Assembly: GCF_005930475.1 (NCBI RefSeq)
Contig: NZ_SJEW01000055.1
Coordinates: 1-34,120, forward strand
Direction of reading: 5' to 3'
DNA length: 34,120 bases
DNA from: Modestobacter altitudinis
GTDB taxonomy: Bacteria; Actinomycetota; Actinomycetes; Mycobacteriales; Geodermatophilaceae
The notes under the pieces: generated by a model
Database searches by the model: none
Told to the model about the DNA's origin: nothing
The model's input: only the letters and a program-made list of their open reading frames with translations
Shown here: piece after piece, positions 24,330 through 33,455 of the stretch
Numbering within the stretch: the first letter of the stretch is position 1
Layout: the number at the start of each line of letters is the position of its first letter
Made by a program: the position numbers and the translations under genes

Positions 24330-25448
24330 ATGACCGAGCTGGCTGACCTGCACGCGACGACGAGCGAGCACGAGGACGTCGTCCCGCCGCTGCTGCGCAT
24401 GGCGCGGGAGACCCCGACCCGGCTGTGGAACGACTCGGCGACCCCGGCCGAGCTGTCGGCCGCCATCGGCTGGGGAGCGGTGGGCGCCACCTGCAACCCG
24501 GTGATCGCCCTCGCGGCCCTCCGCAGCGACCTGCCCCGCTGGCAGCAGCGGATCCGCGCGTACGCCGACGAGCACCCCACCGCGTCGGAGTCCGACATCG
24601 GCTGGGCGATGGTGGAGGAGCTCTCCGTCGAGGCCAGCGCGCTGCTCGCCGACGCCTTCGCCGAGCACGGCGGCCGCAACGGCCGGCTGTCGGTGCAGAC
24701 CGACCCCCGGCTGCACCGCGACGCCGACGCGCTGGTGGCCCAGGCCCTCCACTTCGACGGGCTCGCGCCGAACGTCATCGTGAAGATCCCGGCCACCGAG
24801 ACCGGGATCCGCGCGATGGAGGAGGCCACCTACCGCGGGGTGAGCATCAACGCGACCGTCTCCTTCACCGTGCCGCAGGCGGTGGCCGTCGCCGAGGCGA
24901 TCGAGCGAGGCCTGCAGCGCCGGGAGGCCGAGGGGCACGACGTCGGCTCGATGGGCCCGGTCTGCACGATCATGGTCGGCCGGCTCGACGACTGGATCAA
25001 GGCGGTGGCCAAGCGCGACTCGGTCACCGTCGACCCCGGCGTGCTGGAGTGGGCCGGCGTCGCGGTGTTCAAGCGGGCCTACGAGGTCTTCCGCGAACGG
25101 GGTCTGCGCACCCGGCTGCTGTCCGCGGCGTTCCGCAACCACATGCACTGGAGCCAGTTCGTCGGTGGCGACGTGGTCATCTCCCCGCCGTTCGACTGGC
25201 AGGTCCGGCTCAACGCCAGCGGGATCGAGCCGCTCCCGCGGATCGACGAGCCGGTCGCCGACACCGTGCTGGACACGCTCTACGAGCGGTTCCCCGACTT
25301 CCGCCGGGCCTACGACGTCGACGGCATGACGCCGGCCGAGTTCGGCGACTACGGGGCCACCCGCAAGACGCTGCGCCAGTTCCTGGCCGCGGACGCCGAG
25401 CTGGAGGCCCTGGTCCGCGACGTGCTGGTGCCCGACCCGGAGAAGTAG
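24330..25448 (+). CDS. Transaldolase family protein
   Basis: This 372-residue class I aldolase belongs to the transaldolase family. Visible features are TRLWNDSATPAELSAAI with the catalytic Asp region, GATCNPVIA, the Schiff-base lysine in VIVKIPATETG (Lys about 152) and INATVSFT (Asn/Thr phosphate-site strand). The protein then diverges from TalB/Tal: the C-terminal half with RNHMHWSQFVGGDVVISPPFDWQ is unlike ordinary pentose-phosphate enzymes, and no transketolase, zwf or pgl gene is nearby. An aldol cleavage or transfer step on the cluster's own substrate is thus more likely than a housekeeping role, though this is inference. ATG 24330 follows AGGAGAG; an in-frame start at 24297 lies inside the hairpin. 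Confidence 0.85.
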   Translation: MTELADLHATTSEHEDVVPPLLRMARETPTRLWNDSATPAELSAAIGWGAVGATCNPVIALAALRSDLPRWQQRIRAYADEHPTASESDIGWAMVEELSVEASALLADAFAEHGGRNGRLSVQTDPRLHRDADALVAQALHFDGLAPNVIVKIPATETGIRAMEEATYRGVSINATVSFTVPQAVAVAEAIERGLQRREAEGHDVGSMGPVCTIMVGRLDDWIKAVAKRDSVTVDPGVLEWAGVAVFKRAYEVFRERGLRTRLLSAAFRNHMHWSQFVGGDVVISPPFDWQVRLNASGIEPLPRIDEPVADTVLDTLYERFPDFRRAYDVDGMTPAEFGDYGATRKTLRQFLAADAELEALVRDVLVPDPEK

Positions 25449-25451
25449 CCG

Positions 25452-25468
25452 TCGGGCCCACTGCCCGA
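25452..25468 (+). terminator. Short hairpin after the transaldolase gene
   Basis: TCGGGC (25452-25457) and GCCCGA (25463-25468) form a 6-bp stem with a 5-base loop directly after the transaldolase stop. There is no T-tract. It is a plausible end of the regulon's last transcript. Confidence 0.4.
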
Positions 25469-25561
25469 TCACGGATCGCGTGTCCGGAAATCACTGGACC
25501 GGACTGTGCTCGGGTTCGTAGCCTGCCGCTGATCGTGACACCGCCTGAGGAGGTGAGCCTC

Positions 25562-27185
<1,624 letters not shown>

Positions 27186-27235
27186 TCCCGTCGTGGCGAT
27201 GAGCCCGGGACTGTGGGACACCTCGCGCTGAGCCC

Positions 27236-27249
27236 GTTCCCGCGGGAAC
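27236..27249. repeat. Perfect 14-bp palindrome GTTCCCGCGGGAAC
   Basis: A perfect 14-bp palindrome in the 215-bp gap between the monooxygenase stop and the hydrolase stop. It could be an operator or part of a termination structure for the converging genes; nothing further can be said. Confidence 0.4.
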
Positions 27250-27271
27250 GTCTCCCGGCGCTGCATGAAGC

Positions 27272-27360
27272 TGTCCTCGAGCGGCCCCCTGGAACACCCC
27301 GCTGCTATTTCTCGGCCCGCAGGCCGCTGCATGTCCCCGAGCGGCCCACTGAGAGACGCC
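27272..27360 (+). repeat. Two copies of the intergenic GAGCGGCCC repeat
   Basis: Copies at 27272-27296 (TGTCCTCGAGCGGCCCCCTG, then GAACA) and 27332-27360 (TGTCCCCGAGCGGCCCACTG, then AGAGACGCC) lie in the gap between the convergent monooxygenase and alpha/beta hydrolase genes. A fragment ACTGTGGGACA at 27210-27220 matches the right half. They belong to the repeat family described in the findings. Confidence 0.6.
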
Positions 27361-27400
27361 ACCGCTGCTCCTGGGGCACCGCGCCTTGATGTGGCGGCAC

Positions 27401-28198
27401 TCAGTTGCGCACGTTCATGGCGATCAGGGGTGCCAGCACGTCCGGCGGTACGACGTGCCCGTGCCCTTCGATGACGATGTGACGGCCGCCAGGCAGGCGC
27501 TGTGCCAGGCGCCGGCTCACCTCCGCCATGAAGGGGGGACTCTCGCCGCCCACGAGGACGAGGCCGGTCCGGGTGATCCGGGCCGCGACGTCCTCAGGAA
27601 CTGCGCCGCCGTTGTCGATGTCGCCCATCACCGCTGAGTCGTAGGCGAGGGTCGGTGCCAGCGCCAGCAACTCCGCCCACCTGTGCGTTCCGCGCATCCC
27701 GTCGATCACGTCGTCCGGCATCCCGGTGAGGCGGCAGAAGGTCTCCAACGCATCGGCCCGCCTGCCCTGCGAGAGCAAGCTGCGGATGGTCAGTCCGTAC
27801 TGACGGGCCTCGTCTCTGGAGGACCGGTCATCGGGCGAGTAGGGCGGGTCGTGCAGGACGAAGTCGCCCACGGGCAAGCCTGCGGCGACGGCATGCAGCA
27901 CCAGGCCGGCGCCGGAGGAGTGACCGTAGAGGTGGGCCGGGCCGCCCAACTGGTCGATCAACGCGGCGATGTCCTCGACCTCTCGATCGACCGAGTACGG
28001 GAGCGTGTCGCCGCTGTCCCCGCGGCCTCGCCGGTCGTAGGTGACGGTCCTGAAGTGCTCGCCCAGCGCCTGGGCCGTCGGGCGCATCAGGGCGCGGTCG
28101 CACGTGGCCCCGCAGACGGTGATGAGCAGGGCGCCGGCGCCGAAGGTCTCGTAGGCGATGGAGGTGCCGTCAGCGGAAGTGACCGTTTCGTACGTCAT
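27401..28198 (-). CDS. Alpha/beta hydrolase
   Basis: This 265-residue serine hydrolase has the alpha/beta fold. It starts MTYETVTSADGTSIAYETFG. The oxyanion region is LLITVCGATCDRAL, the nucleophile elbow GHSSGAG puts Ser at about residue 94, and the late IEGHGHVVPP supplies the catalytic His. The motif YDRRGRGDSGD is typical of the haloperoxidase/esterase branch. The acid residue is less clear (LVGGESPPF). The upstream in-frame ATG at 28396 would add a basic, low-complexity stretch, so ATG 28198 is preferred, although no good ribosome binding site precedes either. Substrate is unknown. Confidence 0.83.
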   Translation of the reverse strand: MTYETVTSADGTSIAYETFGAGALLITVCGATCDRALMRPTAQALGEHFRTVTYDRRGRGDSGDTLPYSVDREVEDIAALIDQLGGPAHLYGHSSGAGLVLHAVAAGLPVGDFVLHDPPYSPDDRSSRDEARQYGLTIRSLLSQGRRADALETFCRLTGMPDDVIDGMRGTHRWAELLALAPTLAYDSAVMGDIDNGGAVPEDVAARITRTGLVLVGGESPPFMAEVSRRLAQRLPGGRHIVIEGHGHVVPPDVLAPLIAMNVRN

Positions 28199-28499
28199 GC
28201 GGTTCAGACCCGAGGGGCGACTGCGCCTCATCGGTCGTCGGAGCCGCCTCGTGCCCCGTGGCGGCGGTCGGCTGCTGGGAGGCACTCGACGCGGGCTCTC
28301 TCCGGCCGATGACTTCTGTGCGGCGGCGGAGTCGTAGTGCTGGCAGCCGCGCTCAGCGGCCCACCAACGTGGAGCGGGAGAAGCGAGCATGGCCACCTAC
28401 GTGAACGAGGACGGCGACCGGGCCGGGACCGAGGCACCTCACGAGCAGCCCGCGATGCGTGGGTCACGGCCTCGGAGGGGTGGGAGCGCGGGAGGTGAG
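28199..28499. other. Divergent intergenic region between alpha/beta hydrolase and MBL genes
   Basis: A 301-bp stretch without a confident gene. In-frame extensions of both flanking genes enter it (ATG 28396 leftward, ATG 28389 rightward), but the encoded residues are low-complexity and basic. It must contain the promoters of both genes; I could not identify convincing -35/-10 pairs. GGGAGGTGAG at 28490-28499 is the ribosome binding site that decides the MBL start. Confidence 0.5.
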
Positions 28500-29126
28500 A
28501 TGGCGTTGCCGACCATCACGCCGGTCCTGGTGGCCGAGTTGGTCGCCGAGGGCGAGCTGATGCCGGTCTACGTGCACGTCATCGAGCACTCCGACGCGCG
28601 CGTGCTCGTCGACACCGGCATGACGGAGCTGCACCCGGCGGTCGCCGACATGGACCCGCGCCTGGTCCCCCTGAGCGAGCAGTCCGACTTCGACCTCGCC
28701 GGCATCGACGTCGTGGTCAACACGCACCTGCACTTTGACCACTGCGGCGGCAATCACCTCTTCCCCGGCAAGCCGATCTACGTCCAGCGCCGCGAGCTCG
28801 ACGACGCCCGCAGCCTGGAGGACTACACGATCCGCGAGTGGGTCGAGGCGGCCGGCGCCCAGTACGTACCCGTCGACGGCGAGCTCGAGTTGCTGCCGGG
28901 GATCCGGCTCGTCCCGGCGCCGGGCCACACGCCAGGCTCGCAGGTGGTCGTCGTCGAGACGGGCGGGCGTCCGGCCGTCATCGGCGGCGACATGGCGGTG
29001 TTCTTCGGCGAGCTCGACGAGCCGCGCGACGAAGGCCAGCGGCTGGTGCGTGCGCTCGACCCCGAGCTGGTCTGGCTCGCGCACACGCATCAGCCGTGGC
29101 GGCCACCGGTCGGCCGAGGAGCGTGA
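28500..29126 (+). CDS. Metallo-beta-lactamase fold hydrolase, AHL-lactonase-like
   Basis: This is a zinc-dependent hydrolase of the MBL superfamily, 208 residues from ATG 28500. It has the early Asp strand LVDTGM, the metal motif THLHFDH (His76, His78, Asp80, His81), the later APGHTPGSQ His, GGDMAVFF (Asp) and a final HTHQPW histidine. The order and short length match the N-acyl homoserine lactonase/glyoxalase-II-like branch, though lactonase activity is not provable. ATG 28500 is chosen for its excellent GGAGGT site. The ATG at 28389 adds 37 disordered-looking residues. A VOC protein gene follows 66 bases later in the same direction. Confidence 0.85.
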   Translation: MALPTITPVLVAELVAEGELMPVYVHVIEHSDARVLVDTGMTELHPAVADMDPRLVPLSEQSDFDLAGIDVVVNTHLHFDHCGGNHLFPGKPIYVQRRELDDARSLEDYTIREWVEAAGAQYVPVDGELELLPGIRLVPAPGHTPGSQVVVVETGGRPAVIGGDMAVFFGELDEPRDEGQRLVRALDPELVWLAHTHQPWRPPVGRGA

Positions 29127-29192
29127 CCCAAGGGACCCAGACGGACTGGTCGGCTCCCACGACGGGCCCCGCGACGAAGGAGGAGGACCACC

Positions 29193-29633
29193 ATGACGAT
29201 CCAGCGGATCGACCACGTCAGCGTCGTCGTCGACGACCTGGAGGGCGCCAAGGCGTTCTTCTCCGAGCTCGGCATGGAGCTGGAGGGCGAGGCGCCGATC
29301 CAGGGGGGTGAGGTGGACCGCCTCAACGCGCTCGACGGCGTCCGGGTGGACATCGCGATGATGCGGACCCCGGACGGCCACGGCCGGCTCGAGCTGACGA
29401 AGTTCCACAGCCCGAAGGCGGTCAGCGCTGAGCCGGAGGACGCCCTGGGGAACACGCTGGGCCTCCGCAGCATCATGTTCGCTGTCGACGACCTCGACGC
29501 CGCTGTCGCCGGCCTGCGAGCCCACGGCGCGCCCCTCGTCGGGGATGTGGCGCAGTTCCAGGAGGGGTACCGGCTCTGCTACGTCCGCGGCCCTGCGGGG
29601 ATCATCGTCGCGTTGGCCGAGCAGCTCAGCTGA
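29193..29633 (+). CDS. VOC family protein (glyoxalase/bleomycin resistance fold)
   Basis: This 146-residue protein has two beta-alpha-beta-beta-beta modules. It starts MTIQRIDHVSVVVDDLEGAKAFFSELGMELEG with a conserved His and ends GLRSIMFAVDDLDAAVAGL...YVRGPAGIIVALAEQL, where Glu at the end is the usual last metal ligand. The family includes glyoxalase I, extradiol dioxygenases, epimerases and antibiotic-binding proteins. The length and single repeat pair fit a lyase/epimerase or drug-sequestering form. The ribosome binding site AAGGAGGAGG is very strong. It probably forms a unit with the MBL hydrolase. Confidence 0.85.
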   Translation: MTIQRIDHVSVVVDDLEGAKAFFSELGMELEGEAPIQGGEVDRLNALDGVRVDIAMMRTPDGHGRLELTKFHSPKAVSAEPEDALGNTLGLRSIMFAVDDLDAAVAGLRAHGAPLVGDVAQFQEGYRLCYVRGPAGIIVALAEQLS

Positions 29634-29690
29634 CCCCGGCTCCCACCGCGCGCTGCTGCGGTGTCGGTGTCCCACGAACCGCTTCCGGCC

Positions 29691-29720
29691 TATGGTGAGC
29701 GCCCGTCCCGCCCGAAGGAG
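29691..29720 (+). promoter_or_regulatory. Candidate -10 and ribosome binding site of the serine hydrolase gene
   Basis: TATGGT (29691-29696) is a good -10 hexamer and AAGGAG (29715-29720) a good ribosome binding site six bases before ATG 29727. No matching -35 could be assigned with confidence. Confidence 0.45.
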
Positions 29721-29726
29721 TCACGC

Positions 29727-30983
29727 ATGACACTGGTCGAATCCCGGCTCACGTCTCCGGAGTCGGTGGGGATGAGCGCCAACCGCCTCGAGCGCATCGC
29801 GCCCGCGCTGCAGAAGTACGTCGACGAGCGGGGTTACCCCGGCTTCACGACGCTCGTGTCGCGCCGCGGCCAGCTCGTCCACGCCGAGCGGATCGGCTGG
29901 CAGGACCGCGAAGCCGAGGTGCCCCTGGCGGAGGACACGATCTACCGCTTGTACTCGATGACCAAGCCGATCGTCTGCACTGCGCTGATGACGCTCTTCG
30001 AGGAGGGGAGGTTCCAGCTCGTCGACCCGGTCGCGAAGTGGATCCCGGCGTTCGGGGCGACGAAGATCGCCGGGCCGGGCGGGACGCTCGAGGACCAGTC
30101 GCCGCTCCGCCCGATGCAGATCCGCGACGTGATGAGCCATACGAGCGGGCTCACCTATGACTTCCTCGAGGACTTCCCGGTGGCGGAGCAGTACCGCGCG
30201 CACCGGATCGGGAACGACCCGACGCGCACGCTGGAGCAGTTCGTCGACGAGCTCGCGACGCTCCCGCTCGCCTTCGTGCCCGGGACGCAGTGGCACTACA
30301 GCGTGGGCATCGACGTCGCGGCCCGCCTGATCGAGGTCATCTCGGGCCAGAAGCTCGGGGAGTTCCTCCAGGAGCGCCTGTTCGGGCCACTCGGCATGAC
30401 CGACACGGCCTTCGGCGTTCGCGAGTCGGCACGAGGCCGCCTCGCCGCCATGTACGGCCTGCCGGACATCATCGGCAAGGACATGACCTTCAGCAAGCTC
30501 GCGATGGCGTTCGTCACGGGCGATCTCGGCCGCCGGGAGGTGGAGTCGACCTACCCGAGCGACACGCCGGACGTCTTCCAGCGCGGCGGCCACGGCCTGT
30601 TCGGAACCGCCTCGGACTACCTGCGCTTCGCGAACATGCTGCTCACCGGGAAGGCGGAGGACGGCACCCGCATCATCGGCCGCAAGACGCTCGAGCTGAT
30701 GCACACGAACCATCTCGCCCCGGCACTGCTCCCGTACACGCTCGGCGGCGTACCGGCGCCCGGCTACGGGTTCGGCCTGGGCTCTCGCGTCGCCATGGAC
30801 ATCGGCCAGAGCGCGCTGGCCGGCTCGGCCGGCGAGTTCGGCTGGGCCGGTGCGGCGAAGACCTACTTCTGGGTCGACCCGGTCGAGGAGATCGTCGGCG
30901 TGATCCTGACGCAGCACATGGTCGGCTTCGACCTGCCCGAGGCCGACTTCCGGGCGGTCGTGTACTCCTCGATCGAGGACTGA
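29727..30983 (+). CDS. Beta-lactamase family serine hydrolase (class C/EstB-like)
   Basis: This 418-residue enzyme belongs to the serine beta-lactamase/penicillin-binding-protein-like fold used by class C beta-lactamases, esterases (EstB) and D-aminopeptidases. The S-x-x-K motif is YSMTKP (Ser77, Lys80), the Tyr motif WHYSVG (Tyr191) and the family helper DVMSHTSGLTYD is clear. The third element is probably GSAGEFGWAGAA, in which His/Lys-Thr-Gly is replaced by a glycine-rich loop, more typical of esterases than of penicillin hydrolases. There is no signal peptide, so it should be cytoplasmic, which also favours an esterase role. AAGGAG precedes ATG 29727. Confidence 0.88.
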   Translation: MTLVESRLTSPESVGMSANRLERIAPALQKYVDERGYPGFTTLVSRRGQLVHAERIGWQDREAEVPLAEDTIYRLYSMTKPIVCTALMTLFEEGRFQLVDPVAKWIPAFGATKIAGPGGTLEDQSPLRPMQIRDVMSHTSGLTYDFLEDFPVAEQYRAHRIGNDPTRTLEQFVDELATLPLAFVPGTQWHYSVGIDVAARLIEVISGQKLGEFLQERLFGPLGMTDTAFGVRESARGRLAAMYGLPDIIGKDMTFSKLAMAFVTGDLGRREVESTYPSDTPDVFQRGGHGLFGTASDYLRFANMLLTGKAEDGTRIIGRKTLELMHTNHLAPALLPYTLGGVPAPGYGFGLGSRVAMDIGQSALAGSAGEFGWAGAAKTYFWVDPVEEIVGVILTQHMVGFDLPEADFRAVVYSSIED

Positions 30984-31249
30984 CCGGCGCTCCCCGGGCG
31001 GCGGCGGGTCCTCCGCCGCCGCCCGCAGGCGATTGTCGCGCGTCACTGCACGCCCACCGGGACGGCGACTGGCAGATCCGGTGCGGCACGCCACGCTCGC
31101 CGCGGGGGACGCCTGCACGGTGCACGTCGGGCACCTCGTGGACTTGATCCCGTCGCTGGCACCCCCGGCTGACCTGCCGCGCGGCTGGTCAGCCGGTCAG
31201 TGTGATGCCCCGGATCATCGGGGATGGCACCGCCGTCCAACCACTCTGC
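30984..31249. other. Gap with a possible decayed coding fragment (about 31078-31200)
   Basis: A 266-bp stretch without a confident gene. A plus-strand frame at about 31078-31200 reads RHATLAAGDACTVHVGHLVD and is strongly GC-biased in third positions, so it may be the remnant of a gene, but it has no credible start, stop context or recognised family. CCCCG-GATCAT-CGGGG (31207-31222) is a small hairpin that could end the leftward or rightward transcript. Confidence 0.3.
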
Positions 31250-31957
31250 TCAGCCGGGGCCGACGGTGTCGGCAGCCCCGAGCAGCCCCCCGATCCTGGC
31301 GCGGTGCACGAGGTCGACGGTGAGCTCGACCACCCATCTGGCCGGGCCGGTGACTTCCAGCTGCTCTTCATCGGGGTAGGTCCGCGGCATCCCCAGCAGG
31401 CCCAGTGGCCAGGCGATGCAGAGCAACGCGGCGTCACGCGGGTCCTGCAGACTCGCGAACCGCTGCGGCAGCTCTTCATCGCGAGCGGTGCGTTCACGTC
31501 GGTGGTCGACGTAGGGCTGTCGCCCCACCCAGCGACGGGGGCGTTCAGTCCAGCTACCGGCACGGACGTGCTCATCACGCAGGTCGTACTGGTCCACTCC
31601 GGGGCGCACCAGTGCGTCCCTCAGAGTCCCGCCGGCCTCGACCCAGTCCGTCACCCAGCGATCGGCCGGCAGGAAGCCCGTCGGGCTGGCATCCAGCTCA
31701 ACCGAGTCGGCCACATCGGTCAATCCGTCCCGCAGGACCATCTCGACAGCGATCGACCCGCGAACGGCGATCGGGGTGACCACATCATCGGTGAGGCGTC
31801 CGCGAGGGTCGAGGGCCAAGCCGGCCAAGCGCATCGGTACCGACTCTGCCCAGGCCACCACGGCGTCATGATCGCCCAACCAGCGATGAAACGGGCGACG
31901 GAAGGGACTGCTGCACGACGCTGATGCGACAAGCCGCGCGCAGTCCGGACTCCGCAC
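31250..31957 (-). CDS. Hypothetical protein, possibly GPP34-like
   Basis: This is a protein of up to 235 residues that I do not recognise with confidence. From about residue 42 it reads MRLAGLALDPRGRLTDDVVTPIAVRGSIAVEMVLRDGL. Later it has a basic SWTERPRRWVGRQPYVDHRRER segment and then LQDPRDAALLCIAWPLGLLG. This sequence of features loosely resembles bacterial GPP34 (Golgi phosphoprotein 3-like) proteins, which have a similar early strand-loop, basic stretch and a DxRxAAL helix. That reading is a guess. The first 41 residues look unlike the rest, so translation may start at ATG 31834 or a GTG near 31860; neither has a clear ribosome binding site. It has no signal peptide. Confidence 0.55.
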   Translation of the reverse strand: MRSPDCARLVASASCSSPFRRPFHRWLGDHDAVVAWAESVPMRLAGLALDPRGRLTDDVVTPIAVRGSIAVEMVLRDGLTDVADSVELDASPTGFLPADRWVTDWVEAGGTLRDALVRPGVDQYDLRDEHVRAGSWTERPRRWVGRQPYVDHRRERTARDEELPQRFASLQDPRDAALLCIAWPLGLLGMPRTYPDEEQLEVTGPARWVVELTVDLVHRARIGGLLGAADTVGPG

Positions 31958-31980
31958 CTGCTCGCGGCGACTAGCGTTGC

Positions 31981-32009
31981 TGTCCCTGAGCGCCCCACTA
32001 CGAGACGCC
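31981..32009 (+). repeat. Intergenic GAGCGGCCC-family repeat copy
   Basis: TGTCCCTGAGCGCCCCACTA followed by CGAGACGCC. The right end GAGACGCC is shared with the copy at 27332. It lies in the 86-bp gap between two leftward hypothetical genes. Confidence 0.6.
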
Positions 32010-32043
32010 TGGAGTGCGGTGGGTCCTGACTGCTGCGGGGCAC

Positions 32044-32490
32044 TCAGCGGGCGAAGGCATCTCGGTCGTAGATGCCGAACGGCGCGTCGTCGTAGCCGGG
32101 CAGCTTCGAGGCGGCGACACCGCTGAGGTAGTGCAGGAAGCCGGCTGCCTCACTGCCCTCGTACTCCTCGGGCTCATCACCGGTCTGGTAGCCGTAGTAG
32201 CTGATCGTCGCGAGGATCACGACCGGGTCCGGCTCGCCGGGGTAGTTCTCGAAGACGTATTCGGGCATGTCGACGGACGGGTCGACCCAACTCTCGGTCG
32301 CATCCCAGTTCTGCCGCCACAGCATCTCGCCGACCGCCGTCGCGTCGTCCCACGTCACGGTTCGCACCATCTTGGTGCGGAGCGGGCGGAACCAGAACTC
32401 GCCCGGTTGTAGGTAGCCCCAGGTGAGAGCCGCGGTCACGAGTGCATCGATGGTGTCTTTCGGGACGAACTCTGCGCTCATGAATTGCAT
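32044..32490 (-). CDS. Hypothetical protein, acidic, Trp/Tyr-rich
   Basis: This is a 148-residue cytoplasmic protein with no family I can name. It begins MQFMSAEFVPKDTIDALVTAAL, includes WFRPLRTKMVRTVTWDDATAVGEMLWRQNW in the first half and YVFENYPGEPDPVVILATISYYGYQTGD later. The mix of conserved-looking aromatic and acidic residues and the codon bias suggest a real gene rather than a shadow. ATG 32490 and ATG 32481 are both possible starts. No transmembrane or signal segment is seen. Confidence 0.6.
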   Translation of the reverse strand: MQFMSAEFVPKDTIDALVTAALTWGYLQPGEFWFRPLRTKMVRTVTWDDATAVGEMLWRQNWDATESWVDPSVDMPEYVFENYPGEPDPVVILATISYYGYQTGDEPEEYEGSEAAGFLHYLSGVAASKLPGYDDAPFGIYDRDAFAR

Positions 32491-32553
32491 CGTCCGGTGG
32501 TTCGGCTAGGCCGTCATCCCCCGTGAGAGGCAAGTAGACCCCCTCGGCGTCCC

Positions 32554-32611
32554 AAAGGCCGCCCTGCGGAACGGGCCGGCCAACTGTCCCTGAGCAACCC
32601 ACTGTGGGACA
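32554..32611 (+). repeat. Long copy of the intergenic repeat (about 58 bp)
   Basis: The core at 32585-32611 has GTCCC and GGGAC arms around TGAGCAACCCACTGT. Upstream, AAAGGCCGCCCTGCGG at 32554-32569 is shared, with small changes, by the copy at 33456-33512. The full repeat unit is therefore at least about 57 bases. Confidence 0.68.
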
Positions 32612-32646
32612 AGTGCGAGCGACTTCAGAACGCCGCGTCGTCGTGC

Positions 32647-33054
32647 TCAGGTACGGCGGCGGGCTACGGCCGCGAGGCCGCAGGCTGCCCCGGTCGCCAG
32701 AGTGAGAAGCACTGGGTGGAGGTAACTGAGGACCTCGAGGCCGTCGCTCCAGCCGGAGGCTCGATACCGCGCTACGCAGACGGAAGCTGCAACGAACTGG
32801 GGCAGCACAAGAGCTACTGCTGCGACCGTGGCTGTTGAGATTCGGCGGCGCACGAGGGTTGCGGGAAGCGGCGCGAGCAGGAATGCCAGCCACCACCAAC
32901 CACTGATGAACTCGGTGGTGTATGAGATGGCGTCCTGTCGGACGACGCCGCGTGCGGTGGTCAGTGCCAGCACAGCCACCGTCGTGGAGAGCAACGCGAT
33001 GCCCAGGACGGCGACGCAGTCGCCGCGGAGACTTGAAAGTTGAGCTCTGCTCAC
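32647..33054 (-). CDS. Small hypothetical membrane protein (4 TM segments)
   Basis: This is a 135-residue integral membrane protein of unknown function. From GTG 33054 it reads VSRAQLSSLRGDCVAVLGIA and has four hydrophobic segments: LLSTTVAVLALTTA, FISGWWWLAFLLAPLPATLV, ATVAAVALVLPQFVAASVCVA and YLHPVLLTLATGAACGLAAVA. It ends in ARRRT, giving a positive cytoplasmic tail. The longer in-frame reading to 33285 is rejected because it runs through the repeat at 33114 and antisense to the next gene. No clear ribosome binding site precedes the GTG, so the start is uncertain. Confidence 0.58.
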   Translation of the reverse strand: MSRAQLSSLRGDCVAVLGIALLSTTVAVLALTTARGVVRQDAISYTTEFISGWWWLAFLLAPLPATLVRRRISTATVAAVALVLPQFVAASVCVARYRASGWSDGLEVLSYLHPVLLTLATGAACGLAAVARRRT

Positions 33055-33113
33055 GCAAGCATCATCGGCATGCCGGTCTCGGTCGTGAAGTCGCCTGGAG
33101 GGTGAGGCCCGCG

Positions 33114-33140
33114 TCGCCCTGAGCGGCCCACTATGGGCGA
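33114..33140 (+). repeat. Intergenic repeat copy with altered but paired stem
   Basis: The arms are TCGCCC (33114-33119) and GGGCGA (33135-33140) around TGAGCGGCCCACTAT. Compared with the copy at 32585, both arms changed together and still pair, which suggests that the stem matters. Confidence 0.65.
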
Positions 33141-33187
33141 CTGTCGGTGTGAAGCCCGGCGACCTTTGCGACGTGTACGTTGCGCGC

Positions 33188-33385
33188 ATGGGCAGCGAGA
33201 ATCCGACGTTGCGGCGCAAGTTGAACGTGTGGCGCTTGTTCCTATTAGTCCTTGGTGTGGGCTGCCTGACTGCAGGCGTTAACACGCTTCAAAATGACCC
33301 TGACTGGTCCGGCTGGGTGGCCGGTGCCATCGGTCTGGGGCTGCTTGCCTGGCTGGCAATCACGGAGCTACGCCATCAACCGTGA
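33188..33385 (+). CDS. Small hypothetical membrane protein (65 residues, 2 TM)
   Basis: This 65-residue protein reads MGSENPTLRRKLNVWRLFLL and has two hydrophobic helices, VWRLFLLVLGVGCLTAGV and WVAGAIGLGLLAWLAITEL, joined by a short acidic loop (NDPDWSG). The basic LRRK before helix 1 predicts a cytoplasmic N-terminus. TACGTT at 33176-33181 ends six bases before the ATG, which fits a leaderless transcript, common in actinobacteria. A GTG start at 33149 would lie next to the repeat and is less likely. Function is unknown. Confidence 0.55.
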   Translation: MGSENPTLRRKLNVWRLFLLVLGVGCLTAGVNTLQNDPDWSGWVAGAIGLGLLAWLAITELRHQP

Positions 33386-33455
33386 GGGGCCGATAAGCCA
33401 CGCATCGAGTGAGTCGGTGCTAGCTTCCTTCATTGCAAACCACTGACCTGTCTTC

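Noticed and set aside
28500-29126. Naming the MBL protein as a quorum-quenching AHL lactonase
   Set aside because: The metal motif is shared by many MBL enzymes, and no substrate-specific residues could be verified.
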